Of a DNA stretch of 6,700 nt, positions 5,218 to 6,700 are shown piece by piece (within the stretch, counting starts at the first letter, position 1; every line of letters begins with the position of its first letter). Made by a program: the position numbers and the translations under genes. Source of the DNA: an uncultured Pleurocapsa sp. (GTDB taxonomy: Bacteria; Cyanobacteriota; Cyanobacteriia; Cyanobacteriales; Xenococcaceae); the NCBI GenBank assembly GCA_937884735.1, contig CAKZYI010000434.1, positions 1 through 6,700 of the forward strand, read 5' to 3'. The notes beneath the pieces were generated by a model. That model worked only from the letters and a program-made list of their open reading frames with translations, did no database searches and was not told where the DNA came from.

Positions 5218-6113
5218 ATGACTATAAATACTGAAAAATCACAGTCGGGCTTTGAATCTTTTAGCCTCAAGCGAAATGCAACTTCACCTCGTACTTTGTT
5301 TGGTTTGATCATGAGTGGAATTGCAGGTTTATTCACCCTGCTGGCGATTATTCCTCTTTTTATTATTCTTACCTGCTTACGAAAGGAATAAGTTCTCTAA
5401 CCCCTGCCGTATTTACAGAGTTACCCCCTCCTCCTCTAGTTGAAGGTGGTGGTTTTGGGAATGCCATCATTGGCACCATAATTATGGTGGGTATTGGCGC
5501 ACTAATTAGCGTCCCTATCGGCGTTATGGCTGCAATATATCTTTCTGAATTTAATGAAGGAAAAGCTGCTGAATGGATTCGCTTTGCAACCAACGTTTTA
5601 AGTGGTGTACCTTCAATTATTGTAGGGGTATTTGCCTATAGTGCAGTTGTCTTAACTACCAAAACTTATTCAGCTTGGGCTGGTGGATTTGCTCTGGCAA
5701 ATTTACTGTTGCCGATCATTGTTCGTACCACAGATGAATCTCTCAAGCTCGTACCGCAAGAAGTCCGTCAAGCATCGGTGGGCATCGGTGCCAATCAATA
5801 TCAAACGGTGTTGCAAGTAGTCTTACCTGCTGCTTTGCCTGCAATTATTACGGGAGTTACCTTATCCATCGCTCGTGCTGCAGGGGAAACTGCGCCTCTA
5901 CTATTTACAGCATTGTTTACTCAATATTGGCCCAACTTGGATAGTGGTTTCGCCGAACCTACTGCCTCTTTGGCAGTGCTAGTTTATAATTTTGCGATCG
6001 TTCCTTTTAAAAATCAACAGGATTTAGCCTGGGGTGCTGCATTTATTTTAGTCCTCTTGGTGTTAACTACTAGCGTTATCTCTCGTTTAGCCACAGCTAA
6101 AAGAACTTACTAA
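5218..6113 (+). pseudogene. pstA: Phosphate ABC transporter permease PstA, interrupted by a frameshift
   Basis: The ATG at 5218 opens 57 codons that include the start of the first membrane helix (LFTLLAIIPLFIIL) and end at a TAA at 5389-5391. PstA then continues in another frame from about 5370: YLLTKGISSLTPAVFTELPPPP, IYLSEF, GVPSIIVGVFAYSAVV, EAA loop RQASVGIGANQYQTVLQVVLPAA and ARAAGETAPLLFTALF. It ends at the TAA at 6111-6113. Joining the frames needs one base added (or a 4-base loss undone, such as a lost TTAC duplicate) between about 5357 and 5372, and gives 298 residues, the normal family length. All later domains are intact, so the lesion is recent, a sequencing error at the T run or TTAC repeat, or a recoding site. 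The downstream frame alone, from the ATG at 5484, would lack the first helix. It is the partner of PstC; no pstB follows within the window. Confidence 0.88.
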
Positions 6114-6170
6114 ATTGAAAACCATAAAAACTGCTTAATTTTGCATAGTTAAAAATTACCAAGTAATTAT

Positions 6171-6206
6171 GGGCTTATACTAATTTAATTGAATTGGTGT
6201 AAGCCT
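6171..6206 (+). terminator. Long hairpin after pstA, probable transcription terminator
   Basis: GGGCTTATAC (6171-6180) pairs with GTGTAAGCCT (6197-6206), with two wobble pairs. The interior keeps pairing through TAATTT and GAATTG to a 4-base loop AATT, giving a stem of about 16 pairs. It starts 57 bases after the pstA stop and is followed by ATTTAAATTTT, a broken U-rich tract. The stem is AT-rich in its upper half, so termination efficiency is uncertain; an mRNA 3'-stabilising hairpin is the alternative. Confidence 0.5.
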
Positions 6207-6290
6207 ATTTAAATTTTATGGGGTAGAAAGAAAATGATTTCATGATCCTTTATTCTACCTATATGCTTAAAATAATGATATTTTTTAAGG

Positions 6291-6428
6291 TCAAGGCTTG
6301 TGGGCTATGGTGCGTATTTGATGATAATCTGCCCACCAGTGTCTATTTTGATGTAAAACAGAATGATATTGATTTTGCAGCTTGATAATAATTAAAGCGA
6401 TCGCCTGCAAACATCTCGATTCAATTAA
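6291..6428 (-). other. Short open stretch with protein-like Trp/His-rich C-terminus, possible gene remnant
   Basis: There are 45 sense codons between an in-frame stop at 6429-6431 and the TGA at 6291-6293. The end reads HQNRHWWADYHQIRTIAHKP, an aromatic and charged composition unusual for random AT-rich DNA, and a HIP1 octamer lies inside. There is no ATG; a TTG (codon 7) is the only common alternative start, giving about 39 residues. It could be the 3' scrap of a decayed gene or chance. I do not recognise the family. Confidence 0.2.
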
Positions 6429-6585
6429 CTAAACCCTAGCGTATTCAAAAGGTTTTAAGATTTTTTAATTTACATTAGACATAAAAAACAACCAAAACTA
6501 CAGCAATATTTGTGAGGCATATCTTAATTAGCCATTAGCCAAAACTAGAGCATTAGACTGTACCTCGTGTATGTGAGAATCGCTA

Positions 6586-6621
6586 TAAAATAAAAACTGC
6601 GACCAATAAAATTAATCGCAG
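6586..6621 (-). terminator. Intrinsic-terminator-like hairpin on the minus strand
   Basis: Read on the minus strand, CTGCGA (6621-6616) pairs with TCGCAG (6602-6597) across a 13-base loop. The tract TTTTTATTTTA (6596-6586) follows at once. The 6-bp stem is short but GC-rich for this region. It would end a transcript arriving from a minus-strand gene beyond the right edge of the window. Confidence 0.45.
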
Positions 6622-6700
6622 AATGAAAAATGTAAATCTGTAGCACCTTGGCAAAAGATAAACAAATTTAAGTTAAGTTATGGAAACCTTTATTTGAATT

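Larger units (their letters stand above)
6114..6700. other. Long non-coding tail after pstA
   Basis: These 587 AT-rich bases hold no convincing gene, and pstB, the usual next gene, is absent. They contain a 36-nt hairpin (6171-6206), a GGGTAGAA/TTCTACCT inverted pair (6221-6228 and 6253-6260) and a CTTAAAA/TTTTAAG pair (6266-6272 and 6283-6289). A 45-codon minus-strand open stretch (6291-6428), one HIP1 site and a minus-strand terminator-like hairpin (6586-6621) complete the contents. Confidence 0.6.

Noticed and set aside
5351..5375. Programmed -1 ribosomal frameshifting in pstA
   Set aside because: No X-XXY-YYZ heptamer is present in the zero frame and I saw no clear downstream pseudoknot; mutation or sequence error is simpler. 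Kept only as an alternative.
5369..5593. Minus-strand open frame of 74 codons across the pstA frameshift
   Set aside because: The opposite strand encodes recognisable PstA (PPPPLVEGGGFG, IYLSEF), so this is a shadow.
6528..6541. Tandem TTAGCCA TTAGCCA
   Set aside because: There are only two copies with no wider array, too little to call a repeat element.
6680..6697. ATG near the right edge as the start of pstB
   Set aside because: The frame ends at TGA after five codons.

Overview
This window looks like cyanobacterial chromosome. It is AT-rich, carries five perfect copies of the HIP1 octamer GCGATCGC plus several 7-base versions, has short heptanucleotide repeats between genes, and encodes proteins of cyanobacterial type. 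A coccoid or pleurocapsalean-like lineage is possible, but I cannot fix the genus.

Layout. Positions 1-340 hold the 3' end of cydA and 406-1419 a complete cydB: together the two main subunits of a cytochrome bd-type quinol oxidase. Positions 1556-2221 encode a small regulator joining an XRE helix-turn-helix to two Clp N-terminal repeats; two 19-bp palindromes lie just upstream. Converging on it from the minus strand is accC (biotin carboxylase, 2372-3718), preceded on the same strand by a small four-cysteine, probably zinc-binding protein (3800-4042). After a 265-bp intergenic region come pstC (4308-5204) and pstA (5218-6113), the two membrane subunits of a high-affinity phosphate ABC importer. 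pstA is interrupted by a single frameshift near 5370. The last 587 bases (6114-6700) hold no convincing gene, only hairpins, a terminator-like signal on each strand and a 45-codon open stretch.

How the genes fit together. The window joins unrelated housekeeping units rather than one pathway: respiratory oxygen reduction (cyd), fatty acid synthesis (accC) and phosphate uptake (pst). Neither pstS nor pstB is next to pstCA here, so the transporter is incomplete locally. A three-unit Pho-box-like array at 4178-4207 suggests phosphate control of pstC.

The most interesting items are the HTH-Clp N fusion with its twin operators, the otherwise intact but frameshifted pstA, and the Pho-box array overlapping a near-perfect 23-nt dyad. 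I see no defence system, CRISPR array, insertion sequence or RNA gene.
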